A DNA stretch of 64,000 bases. It comes from Desulfurococcaceae archaeon AG1. GTDB lineage: Archaea > Thermoproteota > Thermoprotei_A > Sulfolobales > AG1. The notes under the pieces are model-generated. The model was not told the DNA's origin and did not search any database. It was given only the letters and a program-made list of their open reading frames with translations. The stretch is from positions 87,366 through 151,365 of the forward strand of contig BEWT01000012.1 in assembly GCA_003116855.1 (NCBI GenBank). The letters run 5' to 3'. Below, piece after piece: positions 61,948-64,000 of the stretch; the first letter of the stretch is position 1, and every line of letters starts with the position of its first letter. Position numbers and translations under genes: made by a program.

Positions 61948-62077
61948 AGTGCCGGTATCCATAACCAGCCCGCCACTATATAGACATGCCGACAAAATAA
62001 ACCCCTAGGAATATTCCATAAATACTGAAGCTGTTATATATTGCCGATAAAGCAGGCTGAGAGACAGGAACGAAGGC

Positions 62078-62365
62078 TTATTTACTTTTCTGCGACATTC
62101 TAACCAGAATAGATCTACCTGCCTCTACAAGGCCCGGTATATCTACACCTGTAGGGCATGGGGGCACGCAGGCGTAGCATAGGAGGCATGTGTATAGATA
62201 CTCAGCGGTTTTTTTAGAATATATGCCGTTGAGGAGAAGCCCCACTACCCTGACACGACCTCTAGGGCCATAGCCCCTCTCACCTGTCTCTCCAAGAGTT
62301 GGGCATGATGATTCGCAGAACCCGCAGAAGACGCATTTCCTAAACTCCTGCCAAGCCTTATCCAA
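62078..62365 (-). CDS. Short 2[4Fe-4S] protein, GlcF-like N-terminal part only
   Basis: A 95-residue protein with two [4Fe-4S] sites: CVFCGFCESSCPTLGETGERGYGPRGR and CLLCYACVPPCPTG, as at the N terminus of GlcF/LutA-type subunits of glycolate or lactate oxidases. Ordinary GlcF continues with two CCG domains (to about 400 residues). Here the protein ends right after the second cluster, and the next 80 bases have no frame. It starts with TTG, four bases after the FAD subunit gene, so both are one operon. A truncated or split electron-transfer subunit is the most likely reading. Confidence 0.75.
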   Translation of the reverse strand: MDKAWQEFRKCVFCGFCESSCPTLGETGERGYGPRGRVRVVGLLLNGIYSKKTAEYLYTCLLCYACVPPCPTGVDIPGLVEAGRSILVRMSQKSK

Positions 62366-62369
62366 CGGG

Positions 62370-63842
62370 TTATATTTTTCGACCCGGCTCAGTTGGGATC
62401 ACTCTCCCTGGATTAAGGATCCATTTTGGATCGAATACTTTCTTTATATTGATCATAAGATCTAGAGTGTGCTCTGACCCCTTGTTCCTAAGCTCTATTA
62501 GCAATAATTCTAGCTTCATTGAGCCTATCCCGTGCTCGGAGCTGGAAGTTCCGCCAAGCTTTAGCGCTTCGATCACTATCTCTTTAGCTATCTTAAATGC
62601 TAAGGATCTGTCTTCAGGATCTTCTAAATCGCATTCTATGTGGGGGTGGAGATTACCATCCCCGAGATGTCCTCCGAGAGCAATCTCCCTCCCATATTTA
62701 CCCTCTATCTCTCTAACCCTTCTGACAAACTCAGGAAGCTTTGAGATAGGGACTGCTGTGTCCTCGAATATTATGTGTCTCTTGAGCTTCATTTTAACCA
62801 TGCCAGCATACATTGATCTCCTGAACCTATAGATCTCTTCAAAAGATCTATCGCGGTCGGTTGCGGTAGCAGTATAGAAAGCACCTGCATCCTTGGCATC
62901 TTTCTCAAGGGTTTTTAACAGCTTCTCAGCCTCCTCCCCAGACCCAGCTTCGAGATCCAGTATGAGTGTATGTCCAGCAGGGATACCTAGCCCCAAGGTT
63001 CTGATCACCTTGTCAGCCACCCTATTCTCCATATACTCAGCTATGAGGGGAACCCTCCCCCTCCTAACGCCTAGGAAGAATCTATAGAGACTAGTGAAAT
63101 CGTTAAAAACAGCCATAAGCCTCGAGATAGCGGCTGGTCTTGGCCATAGCTTTAGCACTGCTTTCGTTATAACCCCAAGAGTGCCTTCAGAACCGACCAT
63201 GAGTCTTGTGAGATCATACCCCTGCCTACACTTAACAGTTCTACACCCAGTCCTATGGATCCTTCCTAGACCATCTACGAACTCAAGACCGAGAACCCAG
63301 TCTCTCATAGTACCATACTTAGCGCCCCTCAAGCCCCCAGCCCCTGTTGCTATAGCTCCTCCCACGCTAGCTGCCCTGGCAGATGCTGGATCTACTGGGA
63401 AGAAGAGATCTGTTTCGGCTAGAGCCTCGTTAAGACTATCAATCCTCACTCCTGGCTCTACAACAGCTACTCTATCTGTCTCAGATATCTCTTCTATACT
63501 GCTCATCATCCCAGTATGGAGTATAATGCCTCTCTCAAGCATATAGATCTGGTTAGCTGTTGTAATAGATATGCTCCCACTACCCATCGACAGATCAGTC
63601 GAGGATCCCTGCGGTATAACAGAAACCCCGTGCTTACCAGCGATCTTGACTATCTCGGATACCTCTTCAGCATCCTTGGGTACTGTAAGCACATACCTCT
63701 CCGAGAGATCTTTGGGTATGAAATAGTAAGACGACGCATCAATAGCGTGGAGACCAAGATCCACAGGATCTCTCGAAACCCTTCTCCCAAGAATCGATGA
63801 GAGCTCCTCAAAAACCCTCTCGATGATCTTATCACGCGCCAA
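62370..63842 (-). CDS. FAD-linked 2-hydroxyacid dehydrogenase (GlcD/D-LDH type)
   Basis: A 490-residue VAO-fold flavoprotein. The FAD-binding PP-loop region includes VIPQGSSTDLSMGS, VVEPGVRIDSLNEALAET, GGAIATGAGGLRGAKYGTMRDWVLGLE and GSEGTLGVITKAVLKLWP. The C-terminal FAD-oxidase domain has EDTAVPISKLPEF, GHLGDGNLHPHIECD and SSSEHGIGSMKLELL, the His/Asn cluster of D-lactate and glycolate dehydrogenases. It oxidises a 2-hydroxyacid, with electrons probably passing to the short Fe-S subunit downstream. TTG start with GGTGGG upstream. Confidence 0.9.
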   Translation of the reverse strand: MARDKIIERVFEELSSILGRRVSRDPVDLGLHAIDASSYYFIPKDLSERYVLTVPKDAEEVSEIVKIAGKHGVSVIPQGSSTDLSMGSGSISITTANQIYMLERGIILHTGMMSSIEEISETDRVAVVEPGVRIDSLNEALAETDLFFPVDPASARAASVGGAIATGAGGLRGAKYGTMRDWVLGLEFVDGLGRIHRTGCRTVKCRQGYDLTRLMVGSEGTLGVITKAVLKLWPRPAAISRLMAVFNDFTSLYRFFLGVRRGRVPLIAEYMENRVADKVIRTLGLGIPAGHTLILDLEAGSGEEAEKLLKTLEKDAKDAGAFYTATATDRDRSFEEIYRFRRSMYAGMVKMKLKRHIIFEDTAVPISKLPEFVRRVREIEGKYGREIALGGHLGDGNLHPHIECDLEDPEDRSLAFKIAKEIVIEALKLGGTSSSEHGIGSMKLELLLIELRNKGSEHTLDLMINIKKVFDPKWILNPGRVIPTEPGRKI

Positions 63843-64000
63843 GCACTATCCCACCTACTATAACCTGAAGGAAATATATTGTTGGAATAAAAATAAACCA
63901 AGCGATAGGCCGTTTTCTGGGCAGAGATTTTGGTGTTTTTCAACTTAGTATATATTCGTAGTCCTACCCTAATTGGAATAGGTTGATAGGTATGGACAAC
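63843..64000 (-). promoter_or_regulatory. Upstream region of the dehydrogenase operon
   Basis: AT-rich bases including AATATATTG (about 63874-63882), a possible box A about 35 bases upstream of the TTG start on the minus strand. No gene is seen to the window edge. Confidence 0.35.

Noticed and set aside
1-64000. CRISPR array, insertion sequence or prophage
   Set aside because: No regularly spaced direct repeats, transposase, integrase or phage structural genes were seen.

Overview
This window is a gene-dense chromosomal segment from a thermophilic crenarchaeote (Thermoproteota). The evidence is archaeal-only information-processing genes (archaeal PheS/PheT, exosome Csl4, RNase P protein 4, family-B DNA polymerase, archaeal glycyl-tRNA synthetase, archease), heavy use of AGA/AGG/ATA codons, TATA boxes about 25 bases upstream of leaderless starts, and Shine-Dalgarno motifs (GGAGG, GAGGTGG) in front of internal operon genes, often with GTG or TTG starts. 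I cannot place it to genus. No rRNA, complete tRNA, CRISPR array or insertion sequence was seen.

Layout. Bases 1-8.5 kb: a P-loop ATPase, a ribbon-helix-helix coiled-coil protein, a tRNA-binding OB-fold protein, a metallo-hydrolase, RNase P protein 4, pheS-pheT, an RNA-rich gap (a tRNA half gene and a second structured RNA), csl4 and a TIM-barrel protein. 8.6-16 kb: a RecA-like ATPase, an extradiol dioxygenase, copy 1 of a repeated structured RNA, DNA polymerase B, a thioredoxin-like protein and a dihydropteroate-synthase-related protein. 16-24.5 kb: a three-gene MacB/Lol-like ABC cluster with a 1090-residue surface protein, then a NitT/TauT-type ABC pair with a divergent regulator-like gene. 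24.8-33.8 kb: amidase, proteasome-like protein, giant RND protein, CBS protein, Mrp ATPase, LD-carboxypeptidase. 33.9-38.4 kb: a peptide-type ABC operon whose binding protein appears circularly permuted and whose second permease carries a 300-residue insert. 38.7-47.2 kb: aldo/keto reductase, cation exchanger, a MoxR/DUF4129/DUF4350-like operon, an ion transporter. 47.4-57.9 kb: glyS, DUF996 protein, a Cys-rich protein, copy 2 of the repeated RNA, a Tat-exported sugar dehydrogenase, a SufR-like regulator, isoaspartyl peptidase, a tiny Lys/Glu-rich peptide, a CDF metal transporter, two orphan proteins. 58.2-63.8 kb: the succinate dehydrogenase operon, archease, and a glycolate/lactate-dehydrogenase-like pair.

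The most interesting material is non-coding. Two loci 40 kb apart, on opposite strands, carry the same roughly 210-220 nt RNA gene. Each has the same TATA box at the same spacing and an invariant 5' hairpin. One 10-bp helix differs between the copies by compensatory base-pair changes. Separately, a promoter-driven tRNA-Asp-like gene stops in the anticodon region and continues into a GC-rich tract and a T-run, which is the architecture of the 5' half of a split (trans-spliced) tRNA.

In the coding part, the oligopeptide-type binding protein with its C-terminal segment placed at the N terminus, the DppC permease with a large extracellular insert, and the RND protein with an approximately 750-residue first loop all point to unusual cell-surface transport machinery. 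The succinate dehydrogenase and the FAD-linked 2-hydroxyacid dehydrogenase feed electrons to respiration or central metabolism.
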